A stretch of DNA of 64,000 nucleotides from CAIMUS01 sp963708455 (GCA_963708455.1 CAVPSQ010000007.1:1-64000); one strand, 5' to 3'; positions 1 through 9,071 are shown, numbered from the stretch's first letter. Notes: generated by a model from the letters alone, not told the origin. Made by a program: numbers and translations.

Positions 1-63
1 ATCCCAGGCAATCGTTTCGGGCTGTGAGCCGCTGATCGGATCGAGCGTCGGTTTGATATTCAT
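1..63 (-). CDS. Possible partial gene, N-terminus only
   Basis: An ATG on the minus strand at 63 opens a frame that runs off the start of the window (first residues MNIKPTLDPISGSQPE). A purine-rich AGGGG stretch lies upstream of it at a somewhat long spacing. Only about 21 residues are visible, so no family can be named. It would be transcribed away from the REP-like palindrome on its right. Confidence 0.3.
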   Translation of the reverse strand, partial: MNIKPTLDPISGSQPETIAWD

Positions 64-613
64 GAGCCTGCCCCTATGGAAAGTTAATTCCCGTGGAGGA
101 AAAAAAGACCTACTCATACTCAGATGAGCGGCGGTACAAGGGGAGATCATCGCTGTATAAAGGCAGTGTACTATGATTAAATTACATTGATTTGACAGTG
201 CCTGTAGGAGCGAGCTTGCTCGCGAACATCGCCGGTTTACCGGCGACCGCTGCATTCGCGAGCAAGCTCGCTCCTACATGAGAGCGGACCACTGGTTACG
301 CTCACTAGAAACAGATGTTCGGGGGGTGCAGCCCGTCTAAGAACGACGCGGGTACGCGGTGGGATAACAGTGCTGTGATGGTCCATACAGGATCAATTAT
401 CCCCGCTGCCATGGCCGGTGTTATCGCCCGCCAGCACCGTTTTGAGCCGTTGCCGTGCGGTCGGTTCTGGGGTTTCGAGGGGGCTGCCGTAAGCTATTGT
501 GCGGTAATATCAGGTGATCATGAAGCTGCCGACGTGATTCAGAAATTTGGAGATCACCTGGTGGGTAGAGCTTGATGCTGCTACCAACTGAATACGGTAG
601 CAGAGGAGCAAGC
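64..613. other. Intergenic stretch without a supported gene
   Basis: Apart from the palindrome at 203-278 I see nothing I can name. Short open frames exist on both strands (for example 315-575 plus and 421-669 minus), but none shows a recognisable family, a convincing ribosome site or a conserved motif. Confidence 0.4.
203..278. repeat. REP-like palindrome with nested hairpin
   Basis: The arms at 203-226 and 255-278 are perfect 24-base inverted copies; each contains the core GGAGCGAGCTTGCTCGCGAA or its complement. A second perfect hairpin (CGCCGGT, two-base loop, ACCGGCG) sits in the centre at 230-245. The core closely resembles the intergenic REP elements described in Pseudomonas. Such elements are normally moved by RAYT-type transposases; the only Y1 transposase in this window (10017) looks like a plain IS200 enzyme, so a link is unproven. 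Confidence 0.8.
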
Positions 614-1096
614 TCAGCGGCGCCGCGCCGCGAGCGGTGCGGCGGCAGATAGATCCATGCATGCATCAACAGCAGCCAGAACCCTGGCGGCCCAGCCCGG
701 ATCCTCGGGCGAGACGACCACTACGGCGAACTGATGGTCTTCGCCTTCCATGGCCACTCCCGCCGAGTCGTCCACATGCAGGTCGATGCCGAAGGCAGGA
801 GGGTACTTCGAGGGACCGCGGGTGCCCACTCTTTGCTCATGCCAGGCCTGGTTGACCACCCCTTCGATGGCGATGCCAAAGCTCCTGAACCAACCTTTCA
901 GATAGCGCGGAGAGCGATAGGATGTGGTGTAGATCCAGATCCGGCAACGCCGCTGCACCAGCGCCTCCATGAGCGCTTTGGTGCCGCGACGGAGGGGCTC
1001 GGTGTAACGCCAGCGGTGCCACCAGGGAATATATTGCTCGGTCGGTACGGTCGGCAAGCAAACCAGGGTATCATCGATATTGAACGAGATTCGCAT
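614..1096 (-). CDS. HAD-like hydrolase, putative phosphatase
   Basis: A 160-residue protein when started at the ATG at 1096 (MRISFNIDDTLV). The frame is open further upstream, but that extension lacks family character. Motif I of the HAD superfamily is visible as FNIDDTLV near the N-terminus, a Thr-rich motif II as IYTTSYRS around residue 55, and a late acidic motif as VDDSAG near residue 110. The first Asp of the usual DxD pair is replaced by Asn (N-I-D-D), so catalysis may be altered. The substrate is unknown. It stands alone, transcribed in the same direction as the protease gene upstream. Confidence 0.6.
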   Translation of the reverse strand: MRISFNIDDTLVCLPTVPTEQYIPWWHRWRYTEPLRRGTKALMEALVQRRCRIWIYTTSYRSPRYLKGWFRSFGIAIEGVVNQAWHEQRVGTRGPSKYPPAFGIDLHVDDSAGVAMEGEDHQFAVVVVSPEDPGWAARVLAAVDACMDLSAAAPLAARRR

Positions 1097-1455
1097 ACGA
1101 ACTGAAGTTCTCGAGAAGTTGGCCTTGACCCGCTCGCTGTCATTGTCCCTCTTCCGGAGCAAGGACGGATAGGACCCCCTGACCCTGACAGGGTAGTAAT
1201 AGCGGGGCAGGAGCAGGTCGGGCTGATCGTATGGGATAAACATGATAAAGCGGGTTCGAGCGGCCATGCCCGGAAGAATCAATGGATTCTAACTCTTCAT
1301 TCGCTCAATAATTCCTTATTCGTTCAAAGAAAGCCGCTTGATTCTATTTTCTGAGGCGCAAGGCAGGCGGGCAAGTTGCCCACCTGCTGAAAATGCTGAA
1401 AATGCTGCAACCCATTTAACCCGGTAGCAACATCCTGTAGCAGCGATAGCGCCGA
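1097..1455. other. Gap between protease and HAD genes
   Basis: About 360 bases between two minus-strand genes. No conserved frame, strong hairpin or repeat was noticed. It probably holds the promoter of the HAD-like gene, but no clear -35/-10 pair was identified. Confidence 0.35.
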
Positions 1456-2376
1456 TTACACTTTGAACTGTCCCGTATTGATCCATTCGTTCTTGAGCAG
1501 CGACCACCAATCGACCGCCAACCCGCGCAGCACATATTCATACGGCAACCAGCCGTAACCAGCGGCGCCCCAGGCCGTGCTCCAGGAATTTCTGATCAGC
1601 AAGGCGCCGGTCGTCTCTACCGCGCCGGCGGCGGTGTTCTTGATCTTCATCGCATCGTCGTAACCGACAGCGACGATGGCATGACCGCCGACGATGCGGT
1701 CACCGGAGGCGGGAAAGGGAATCTTGCCGGTTGCGTTGCCCTGTATATACGAGTTGTATACGGTAAACCCGAACATCGAGGGCAGACCCGCCGCCAGATT
1801 TTTCTTGATCTGGTCCAGCAGGGCTGGCCGCTGCGTCCCCGTCGGGTCGAGCCGATAGAACGTGATCGCCTGGAAATTCTGGGCAAAGGCGTAGCAGAAA
1901 GCAGTCGGCTCCTTTTCAAAATCGGCCACGTTATAGGGCCAGTACTCTTCCGGCGGCGTGCCGAACAGGGTCAGCGCGCCCGCCGTGCTGCGCAGGTAAG
2001 CGCCGGTGTCTCCGGTTACATGCATCAGGTTGCGGGTGACCTTGTACAGGAACAGCCGCGAGGCGTCGATATGGGTGTTGAACGCGCGCCGTTCGAAATA
2101 CTCCACCAGTCCGACCCCGGCGTGGGCGGTGCAGGAACCCAGATTGGCTTGATTCTCGATGGGAGAACACCAGGACCGCAAATCCACGCTGGCCGGCAGC
2201 GTCGCCGCCTTGACCTTGGTTACACCGGTCTTGGCGAGCATCGCCTTTATCGAGTCCTCCTGTCCCAGGCTTTTCAACTTGCGGGAAACATTATTGGTGT
2301 CCGGCGTGTAGTCCCGGTAATCGGGAAAATCGCGTAACCAACCCATCGCCATAGTTTCGACCGACATATTGCTCAT
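1456..2376 (-). CDS. Papain-like (C1 family) cysteine peptidase
   Basis: 306 residues with the papain catalytic layout. The oxyanion Gln and nucleophile Cys are in ENQANLGSCTAHAG (about residues 94-107), the His in GGHAIVAVGYDD (about 235-246) and the Asn in LLIRNSWSTAWG (about 265-276). A propeptide-like N-terminal stretch of about 60 residues precedes the domain, starting MSNMSVETMAMGWLRDFPDY. No signal peptide or transmembrane segment is visible, so it is predicted cytoplasmic or exported by a non-Sec route. Bacterial C1 peptidases of this kind are sporadic and their substrates are unknown. The gene stands alone and is divergent from serC. Confidence 0.85.
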   Translation of the reverse strand: MSNMSVETMAMGWLRDFPDYRDYTPDTNNVSRKLKSLGQEDSIKAMLAKTGVTKVKAATLPASVDLRSWCSPIENQANLGSCTAHAGVGLVEYFERRAFNTHIDASRLFLYKVTRNLMHVTGDTGAYLRSTAGALTLFGTPPEEYWPYNVADFEKEPTAFCYAFAQNFQAITFYRLDPTGTQRPALLDQIKKNLAAGLPSMFGFTVYNSYIQGNATGKIPFPASGDRIVGGHAIVAVGYDDAMKIKNTAAGAVETTGALLIRNSWSTAWGAAGYGWLPYEYVLRGLAVDWWSLLKNEWINTGQFKV

Positions 2377-2651
2377 AAGGTGTTGCCTCTCGCTGCAGTG
2401 GTTAAGGCTGGCGCTGGTGTGTTGCGCAAAGGCGCTCCGCCAGCCGGGAACGTCTTTGCCTGTGTCCCCGCTCCTGCCGCTCTATGGCCTAGAACTGGGC
2501 GCGCATTATTTAAAACTAACAATTACCAGGGAACCAGTGAACTTTGTCACCGGCGCGCCAGGCAATTTTCACATCTGCCCCCATCGCCGCCGGCTGTTTT
2601 TTGCTAAAATTCGCACCCTTGTTGTCACTACTCACTATAGGATGGTTAGCA

Positions 2652-3737
2652 ATGTCACGCCCATATAATTTTAGCGCCGGACCTGCGGTATTGCCCGAAG
2701 CGGTGTTGGAACAAGCCAAGGCGGAGTTGCTCGACTGGCGGGGGTCGGGTATGTCGGTGATGGAAATGAGCCACCGCGGCAAAGAGTTCATTTCCATCGC
2801 CGCCCAGGCCGAGGCGGATCTGCGGGAACTGCTGAAGATTCCGGCCAACTACAAGGTGCTGTTCCTGCAGGGCGGCGCCACCGCTCAGTTCGCGGTGGTT
2901 CCCATGAACCTGCTGCGCGGCAAGACCAAAGCCGATTACCTCAATACCGGTCAGTGGTCGAAAAAAGCCATCTCCGAAGCCAAACGCTACTGCCAGGTCA
3001 ACGTGGCGGCCAGCTCTGAAGCCGCCAAATTCACCACCATTCCACCGCGCGACGCCTGGCAGTGCGATCCGCAAGCGGCTTATTTTCATTACACCCCTAA
3101 CGAGACCATCAACGGGGTGGAGTTTCATCACATCCCGCAAGTCGGCGACGTGCCGCTGGCGGTGGACATGTCATCGACCCTCCTGTCCCGTCCGCTGGAT
3201 GTCTCCAAATTTGGCGTGATCTACGCCGGCGCGCAGAAAAATATCGGTCCGGCGGGGCTGACCATCGTGATCGTGCGCGACGATCTGCTCGGACAGACGC
3301 TGCCGGGCACGCCGTCGCTGTTCGACTACCAGGCACAGGCCGAGAATGACTCCATGCTCAACACCCCGCCGACCTATGCCTGGTACATCGCCGGTCTGGT
3401 GTTCCAGTGGCTCAAAGATCAGGGTGGTTTGGAGGCGATGGCACAGCGTAACCAACGCAAGGCGGGAAAACTGTATGCCGCTATCGAGCAGTCCGGCGGT
3501 TTCTATAAAAACCCCGTAGACCCGGCCTGCCGCTCGTGGATGAACGTGCCGTTTACGCTGGCCGACCCGGCGCTGGACAAGACCTTCCTGGCCGAAGCCA
3601 AACAGGCCGGTCTGCTGACGCTGTCCGGCCACCGCTCGGTAGGTGGCATGCGGGCCAGCATCTACAACGCCATGCCCGAAGCAGGCGTGCAGGCACTGCT
3701 CGACTTGATGCAGGAGTTCGCCCGGAAACGCGGTTGA
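2652..3737 (+). CDS. serC: Phosphoserine aminotransferase
   Basis: 361 residues from the ATG at 2652 (MSRPYNFSAGPAVLP), the normal SerC length; the frame is open upstream but the family starts here. SerC is a PLP enzyme converting 3-phosphohydroxypyruvate and glutamate to phosphoserine, and it also acts in PLP synthesis. Visible signatures are FSAGPAVLP at the N-terminus, QGGATAQFA around residue 76, the PLP lysine in YAGAQKNIGPAGL around residue 197, and SGHRSVGGMRASIYN near the C-terminus. serA follows on the same strand after 165 bases, giving two successive steps of serine synthesis. Confidence 0.97.
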   Translation: MSRPYNFSAGPAVLPEAVLEQAKAELLDWRGSGMSVMEMSHRGKEFISIAAQAEADLRELLKIPANYKVLFLQGGATAQFAVVPMNLLRGKTKADYLNTGQWSKKAISEAKRYCQVNVAASSEAAKFTTIPPRDAWQCDPQAAYFHYTPNETINGVEFHHIPQVGDVPLAVDMSSTLLSRPLDVSKFGVIYAGAQKNIGPAGLTIVIVRDDLLGQTLPGTPSLFDYQAQAENDSMLNTPPTYAWYIAGLVFQWLKDQGGLEAMAQRNQRKAGKLYAAIEQSGGFYKNPVDPACRSWMNVPFTLADPALDKTFLAEAKQAGLLTLSGHRSVGGMRASIYNAMPEAGVQALLDLMQEFARKRG

Positions 3738-3902
3738 ATTCGCGGCGCGCCTGGATGAGGCCGGGCGAGTTCCACCGGCTCCGTCCAGGCTACGCTGAGC
3801 ATTCGTCCTGGCGTCATGCTCCCTATCCTGCCCAAGCGGCTTGTCAAACTGACGCAGCGACGGACATTTCCCCTTGATACGATCCGATTGGATTGATACC
3901 TC

Positions 3903-5069
3903 ATGTATAAAATTCAGACGTTGAATAATATCGCCGTCGTGGGTCTGGAAAGACTGCCCCGCGACCGTTACGAAGTCGCCTCCGAGATGCAGCATCCCGA
4001 TGCGGTGCTGTTGCGTTCCTTCAATATGCACGACTGGCCGCTACCCGAAACCGTGAAAGCGGTCGGTCGCGCCGGCGCCGGCGTGAACAATATTCCCGTC
4101 GCTAAACTGACCGCCCGTGGCATAGCGGTATTCAACACCCCTGGCGCCAACGCCAATGCGGTCAAAGAACTGGTCATCGCGGGCATGCTGATGGCGTCCC
4201 GCAATATCGGTCCGGCCTGGAATTTCGCCCGCAAACTGGAAGGCGCCGACAAGGAAATCAACGAGCAGGTCGAGAAAGGCAAGAAACGTTTCGTCGGCGT
4301 GGAACTGCCCAACCGTACCTTGGGAGTCATTGGTCTGGGCGCGATCGGCGTCAAAGTGGCCAATGCCGCCCTGGCCCTGGGCATGCGGGTCATCGGTTAC
4401 GACCCGCATATCACCGTCAGCAACGCCTGGCAGTTGTCAGCCCAGGTCGGGCAAGTGCTGAGCGTCGACAATATCCTGATGCAGGCCGATTACGTCAGTC
4501 TGCATATCCCTCTGGGAGACGCCACCCGCAACCTGATCGACGCCAATCGCCTCGAAAATGCCCGGCCGGGCATCACGATTCTGAATTTCGCCCGCCAGGG
4601 CATCGTCGATGAAACGGCGATTTGCGAGGCGCTCCAGGCGGGTCGAGTCAACGCCTATGTGTGCGATTTCCCCAGCAATCTCTTGAAGAATCACGAGCGG
4701 GTAATCGCCCTGCCGCACCTCGGCGCCTCCACCGTGGAAGCGGAGGAAAACTGCGCCGTCATGGTCGCCGACCAGGTGCGTGATTATCTGGAGCAAGGCA
4801 CGGTCAAGAACTCGGTGAACTTCCCTGCCATGGACATGCCCCGCACCGAGGGCGCGTATCGCCTGCTGGTGGTCAATTCCAACATTCCCCATATGATCGA
4901 GCGCATTTCCACGGCGATCGCCAAAGCCGATATCAACATCCTGGATTTGTTGAACCGGTCGCGGGCGGAAATCGCCTGCACGCTGGTGGACGCGGCCTGC
5001 CCGTTGTCGGAAACCGTGGTGCAGGAAATCGCCGGCATCGAGGGCGTCCTGACCGCGCGGGCGTTGTGA
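3903..5069 (+). CDS. serA: D-3-phosphoglycerate dehydrogenase
   Basis: 388 residues, the short SerA type with one C-terminal ACT domain. It oxidises 3-phosphoglycerate to 3-phosphohydroxypyruvate with NAD, the step before SerC. RAGAGVNNIPV (about residue 56) is substrate-binding, GLGAIGVKVANAAL (about 146) is the NAD-binding GxGxxG motif, FARQGIVDE holds the catalytic Arg region and LPHLGASTVEAEENC the catalytic His. An ACT-like segment from about residue 318 (LLVVNSNIPHMIERI) suggests serine feedback. The start codon follows TACCTC without a strong ribosome site. A hairpin follows the gene. Confidence 0.95.
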   Translation: MYKIQTLNNIAVVGLERLPRDRYEVASEMQHPDAVLLRSFNMHDWPLPETVKAVGRAGAGVNNIPVAKLTARGIAVFNTPGANANAVKELVIAGMLMASRNIGPAWNFARKLEGADKEINEQVEKGKKRFVGVELPNRTLGVIGLGAIGVKVANAALALGMRVIGYDPHITVSNAWQLSAQVGQVLSVDNILMQADYVSLHIPLGDATRNLIDANRLENARPGITILNFARQGIVDETAICEALQAGRVNAYVCDFPSNLLKNHERVIALPHLGASTVEAEENCAVMVADQVRDYLEQGTVKNSVNFPAMDMPRTEGAYRLLVVNSNIPHMIERISTAIAKADINILDLLNRSRAEIACTLVDAACPLSETVVQEIAGIEGVLTARAL

Positions 5070-5101
5070 ACGGCGCCGGATAGTCCAATAAGAGATTGTC
5101 A

Positions 5102-5131
5102 AAAGGCTTACCGCGCAAGGTGTAAGCCTTT
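5102..5131 (+). terminator. Hairpin after serA
   Basis: Perfect 10-base arms AAAGGCTTAC (5102-5111) and GTAAGCCTTT (5122-5131) around a 10-base loop, 33 bases after the serA stop and 35 before pyrF. The tail is not a clean T run, so termination strength is uncertain. Confidence 0.5.
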
Positions 5132-5166
5132 CACAATCCCTGCCGTTACCAGCGAGACGCCCCGCT

Positions 5167-5919
5167 ATGGCTAAAACAGCAACTTATCAAAATAATTATC
5201 TTTCGACCAAACCGATCCCGTTAACTGAACGCCTTATCTTCGCGCTGGATTTACCGGACACCGAACAGGCCAAGCAATATGTCGAATTGCTTGGCGACAC
5301 GGTGCATTTCTACAAGCTCGGCCTGGAAGTGTTCATGGCCGGTGGTTATTTCGAACTGCTCGAATGGCTGCGCGCCAGAGGCAAAAAAGTCTTCGTGGAT
5401 CTGAAATTCTTCGATGTGCCGGAAACGGTGCGCTCCGCGGTCCGGCAATTGAAGAAGCATGACGCCACCTTCACCACGGTGCACGGCAATGACTCCATGC
5501 TCCAAGCCGCCGCGGCGGAGGTCAGCGACGGTGTCAGCAGGCTGAAAGTTCTGGCGGTCACGGTGCTGACCAGTCTGGATCAGCACGATCTGCGGGATCT
5601 GGGCTTCGATTGCGATTTGAAAACCTTGGTGCTCTCCAGGGCCCGGCGGGCGCTGGCGCTCGGCTGTCATGGCGTCATTTCCTCCGGCCTGGAGGCGTCC
5701 GAACTGCGCGCTGAACTGGGCGAGCAGTTTTTGATCGTGACCCCCGGCATCCGACCGCTCCACAACGTCGATGACCAGAAACGCACGGTCGATGTGGAAC
5801 AAGCGTTCATGAACGGCGCCGATTACATCGTGGTCGGCCGTCCGATCCGCCAGGCGCCGGATCCCCGCGCAGCGGCCGCCCATATCCAGGCGAGAATAGC
5901 GAAACTGTTCGCCGCTTAG
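5167..5919 (+). CDS. pyrF: Orotidine 5'-phosphate decarboxylase
   Basis: 250 residues, group I OMP decarboxylase, making UMP in the last step of de novo pyrimidine synthesis. The barrel signatures are in order: LIFALDLPD (about 19-27), the catalytic DLKFFDVPETV (about 78-88, Asp-x-Lys-x-x-Asp), TVHGNDSM, VTPGIRPLH (about 191) and GADYIVVGRPI (about 218). The N-terminus is about 15 residues longer than in enterobacterial PyrF (MAKTATYQNNYLSTK), so an internal start is possible, but this ATG is the only early one. It sits alone between the serA hairpin and the phosphatase gene. Confidence 0.96.
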   Translation: MAKTATYQNNYLSTKPIPLTERLIFALDLPDTEQAKQYVELLGDTVHFYKLGLEVFMAGGYFELLEWLRARGKKVFVDLKFFDVPETVRSAVRQLKKHDATFTTVHGNDSMLQAAAAEVSDGVSRLKVLAVTVLTSLDQHDLRDLGFDCDLKTLVLSRARRALALGCHGVISSGLEASELRAELGEQFLIVTPGIRPLHNVDDQKRTVDVEQAFMNGADYIVVGRPIRQAPDPRAAAAHIQARIAKLFAA

Positions 5920-6002
5920 CTGCGCCGCTGTAGAGTGTAGGCGTCGAGGCGCCGAACGCTTACGCTGCACCGTTCCAGTCCAGCTTCCTGAAGGATACCG
6001 GC

Positions 6003-6773
6003 ATGCCGCACAGTTTGTTTCTGCAAACCGCCATCCGGGCCGCCCGGGCCGGCGAAGCAGTCATTAAAAATTACTACCGGGGTAATCTCAGCGTCCGCCT
6101 CAAGGAGGACCGCACCCCGGTCACGATAGCGGATATAGAAACAGAACGCGCCATCAAGAGCATCGTACAGGCTGCTTTCCCGGAACACGGCTTTTACGGC
6201 GAAGAAACCGGCAGGAGCCGGCCCGAGGCCGAGTATATCTGGCTGGTCGATCCCATCGATGGCACCAAAAGCTTCGTGCGGGAATATCCGTTTTTCTCAA
6301 CCCAGATCGCGTTGCTCCAGGGCAACCGCTTCATTGTGGGCGTCTCCAACGCCCCGTTGTTCGCCGAGTTGGCCTATGCCGAAGCCGGCACCGGCGCCTG
6401 CCTGAACGATCGGCCACTGCGCGTCAGCGCTATCGACCGGCTGGAAGCGGCCACGTTGTCGTTCGGCAACATCAAGACCCTGGCCGGCGACCCGCGCCGC
6501 TGGTCGGGCAGCGCCAGACTGGTGCAACAGCTCAATCGTACCCGCGGTTACGGCGATTTCTATCACTATCACCTGCTGGCCGCCGGCAAAATCGAAGCGG
6601 TCATCGAATCGGATATCAATATTCTGGATATCGCGGCCCTGACGCTGATCGTCCAGGAAGCCGGCGGGCGGGTGACGGATCTGCAAGGCCGGCCGCTGGA
6701 TCTGGACGCCACCACGATTCTGGCCAGCAACGGGCGCCTGCACGATCCAGTCCTGGAACTGCTGAACGGCTGA
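6003..6773 (+). CDS. Inositol-monophosphatase family phosphatase, HisN-like
   Basis: 256 residues of the Mg-dependent IMPase superfamily. The metal-binding motifs are complete: GEETG (about residue 66), WLVDPIDGTKSF (about 80-91) and SDINILDIAALTLIVQEAGG near residues 202-221. Overall it looks more like histidinol-phosphatase/IMPase proteins than CysQ, but the substrate cannot be fixed from sequence. It is a complete ordinary member and a useful reference for the second IMPase domain in this window, the TIR fusion at 20980. Confidence 0.85.
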   Translation: MPHSLFLQTAIRAARAGEAVIKNYYRGNLSVRLKEDRTPVTIADIETERAIKSIVQAAFPEHGFYGEETGRSRPEAEYIWLVDPIDGTKSFVREYPFFSTQIALLQGNRFIVGVSNAPLFAELAYAEAGTGACLNDRPLRVSAIDRLEAATLSFGNIKTLAGDPRRWSGSARLVQQLNRTRGYGDFYHYHLLAAGKIEAVIESDINILDIAALTLIVQEAGGRVTDLQGRPLDLDATTILASNGRLHDPVLELLNG

Positions 6774-6858
6774 ATCCCTTTCACCCCACGTGCTGCGAAG
6801 ACCCTACCCGGCCGCCGCCCGCCTTGCCGGACCCACTGCCGCAATAGTCAAGTAAATC

Positions 6859-7473
6859 ATGAGCGAAGATATTATCACCACGGTCGATCTGCTCCGGCAC
6901 GGTGAGCCGGAAGGCGGCAACTGCTACCGCGGCACCATCGACGATCCCTTAAGCCTGTGCGGCTGGGCACAGTTGCGCGCGGTGGTCAGTGGGCAACAAC
7001 CTTGGGACGTTATCGTCAGTTCGCCGCTGCGTCGCTGCGCCGACTTCGCCCGGCAACTGGCCGGAGAACTGGAGCTGGCCCTGGACCTGGAGCCCGGTCT
7101 GCGGGAAATGTCCTTCGGCGAATGGGAAGGCCGCACCGTGGCGGAGATCATGGCCGCCGACCCGCAGGCGCTGCAGCGCTTCTGGCGCGATCCGGTAAGC
7201 CATCCGCCCCCCGATGGCGAACAACTGACCGCTTGCGCCGCCCGCGTGACCGCCGCCTGGAGCACCCTGCTGCAGCGCCATGCAGGCCGCCATGTGCTGC
7301 TGGTGGCACACGGCGGTACGATCAGGCTGGTGCTGCGCGATCTACTGGAGATGCCGCTGGCGCACATCTGGCGACTGGAAGTGCCCTACGCCAGCTTCAG
7401 CCGGGTGCGCGTTTATAACCAAGGCGCGGCAGCGACGCCGCTGTTGGTTTTTCACAACAAGGATTCCGCGTGA
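6859..7473 (+). CDS. cobC: Alpha-ribazole phosphatase, histidine phosphatase family
   Basis: 204 residues of the phosphoglycerate-mutase-like fold. The phosphohistidine motif is LLRHGEPEG (about residues 11-19), with SSPLRRCADFA (about 54), the acid residue in REMSFGEWEG (about 80) and the second His in VAHGGTIRL (about 150). CobC removes phosphate from alpha-ribazole phosphate in the nucleotide loop of cobalamin. The assignment over a generic phosphatase rests on its four-base GTGA overlap with cobS. Confidence 0.88.
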   Translation: MSEDIITTVDLLRHGEPEGGNCYRGTIDDPLSLCGWAQLRAVVSGQQPWDVIVSSPLRRCADFARQLAGELELALDLEPGLREMSFGEWEGRTVAEIMAADPQALQRFWRDPVSHPPPDGEQLTACAARVTAAWSTLLQRHAGRHVLLVAHGGTIRLVLRDLLEMPLAHIWRLEVPYASFSRVRVYNQGAAATPLLVFHNKDSA

Positions 7474-8219
7474 TCCGCCCGCTGCGCCTGGCGCTGGTCT
7501 TTCTGACCCGCATTCCGCTGCCGTTACGGTTCGACCCCAGTCCCCGGGACTGGGGACGGGCGGCCTGTTACTTTCCAGTCGTAGGTCTGCTGCTCGGCGC
7601 CTTGCTGGCCGGCGCTGCGGCGTTGCCGGTCGCTACCGCTCCTGCCCTGAAGTCCGCTCTGCTGCTACTGTTCTGGGTAGCGCTGACCGGCGGCCTGCAT
7701 CTGGACGGCCTGGCCGATACCTGCGACGCCTGGAGCGGCGGAGGCGGTGACCGGGAGCGGACTTTGGCGCTCATGAAGGACCCGCACACCGGCTCTATGG
7801 CCGTGATAGCGGTGACGCTGCTGCTGCTGACCAAATTCGCCGCCCTGCAAGCGATGGCGCAACAGCGGACCTGGGAAGCCTTGCTGCTGGCTCCCGTAGT
7901 CGGCCGGGCCGTTATCCTGGGGTTGTTGCTTACCGCGCCCTACGTGCGGCCCGGCGGTCTCGGCACTGGTTTCGCCTCCCAACTGCCGCGCACCGCCGCC
8001 GCCAGCGTGCTGCTGGGCGCCGGCGTTATCAGTCTCGGCCTGCTCGGCTGGAACGGCGTCGTGCTGCTGGGTGCAACCGGCGCCACTGTGTTGTTTTTGC
8101 GACAATGTTTCCTAAAACGTATCGGAGGTATCACCGGCGATACTCTGGGCGCGGCCTGTGAACTTAGTGAAACCGGGGTTCTTATCATTTTAGCCTGCAA
8201 ATCCCTGACTGATGGATAA
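7470..8219 (+). CDS. cobS: Adenosylcobinamide-GDP ribazoletransferase
   Basis: 249 residues, starting at a GTG that overlaps the cobC stop (GTGA), so the two are translationally coupled. CobS joins alpha-ribazole (or its phosphate) to adenosylcobinamide-GDP in the inner membrane, the last step of cobalamin assembly. Visible features are FLTRIPLPLRF at the N-terminus, GGLHLDGLADTCDAWSGGG around residues 73-91 with KDPHTGSMAV after it, several hydrophobic helices, and GGITGDTLGAACEL near the C-terminus. No cobalamin riboswitch was recognised upstream of cobC. Confidence 0.95.
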   Translation: MIRPLRLALVFLTRIPLPLRFDPSPRDWGRAACYFPVVGLLLGALLAGAAALPVATAPALKSALLLLFWVALTGGLHLDGLADTCDAWSGGGGDRERTLALMKDPHTGSMAVIAVTLLLLTKFAALQAMAQQRTWEALLLAPVVGRAVILGLLLTAPYVRPGGLGTGFASQLPRTAAASVLLGAGVISLGLLGWNGVVLLGATGATVLFLRQCFLKRIGGITGDTLGAACELSETGVLIILACKSLTDG

Positions 8220-8480
8220 AATCATACCTTCCAGGGGCCTTGCAGAGCAGCAATCAGCATACCAGATAATAATTTAACTATTTGTAATTAAAATGTTTTT
8301 TCCATATTTTTGTAAAAAAAGATTGATTTGCATAAAACTAGTGCTTACACTGCTTTTCAGCATACCTGTAAACAGCGGATCCTACGGACGCGGCTTCACG
8401 CAGGAGCTAAGAGAAGCAGCACCCTGAATTGCATCAGGACCCGGCGGACCGTAGCCGCCCGCTATTGACGGAGGTGCGCA

Positions 8481-9071
8481 ATGCGCGTTAACCAATTCTT
8501 CCTTATTACAGTCGCCACATTCACGGGTCTAGCCGTCGCGCTATGCCTGACCCTTTCACCAGCGGCCCAGGCCAAGTCCTTGCCGGACCACCAAGCGGCG
8601 CCAGCGGCAACCGCCGACAGCCGCCCGGAGCAGAGCCAGGTCAGCAAGCTGGCCAAATACATTCAGGAGAAATATAAAGTCTCGGCAGCGCAAACAGCCG
8701 CTGTCATTAACGAGGCTTTGCGCAGCGGCGCGGCGCATGGCCTGGATCCGACGTTGATCCTGGCCATGATCGCGGTGGAATCCAATTTCCGGGATAAGGC
8801 CCTCAACCCTCGGGGAACGCGAGGATTGTTGCCGGTCAGTGCGGATAAGCAGTATTACCCGGTGAAGGAAATCGGTGGGTCACATTCTGTAGCCAGGGCC
8901 GACAAAAACATGTATGCCGGCGCGAAAATCCTGGCCGATTACCTGAAGGATCACAACGGCAATCTGCGGACCGCCCTGCTGTCCTATTCCGGCAATCTGA
9001 AAAATCCCAAATCTGCTTATCCTGACAGAGTATTACGTGTCTATCAGGATTTCAGGCAAGCGGCCTGGTAG
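8481..9071 (+). CDS. Lytic transglycosylase, SLT domain
   Basis: 196 residues with an N-terminal signal peptide (hydrophobic core to about residue 30, AAQAKS cleavage-like site), then a linker and a C-terminal goose-lysozyme-like SLT domain. The catalytic Glu is in LAMIAVESNFRDKA (about residues 93-106); the helper motif is ALLSYSGNLK instead of the usual AYNAG. GLLPV replaces the usual G(L)MQ(V/L) motif, an unusual substitution, so activity may differ. GGAGG precedes the start. About 260 bases of AT-rich sequence upstream (8220-8480) probably hold its promoter. Confidence 0.8.
   Translation: MRVNQFFLITVATFTGLAVALCLTLSPAAQAKSLPDHQAAPAATADSRPEQSQVSKLAKYIQEKYKVSAAQTAAVINEALRSGAAHGLDPTLILAMIAVESNFRDKALNPRGTRGLLPVSADKQYYPVKEIGGSHSVARADKNMYAGAKILADYLKDHNGNLRTALLSYSGNLKNPKSAYPDRVLRVYQDFRQAAW

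Noticed and set aside
315..575. 86-codon frame near the window start
   Set aside because: No family resemblance or ribosome site, and an equally long frame exists on the opposite strand.
6003..6773. CysQ (pAp phosphatase) assignment
   Set aside because: Motifs fit the whole IMPase superfamily; the overall pattern is nearer to HisN/IMPase proteins, so no specific gene name was given.
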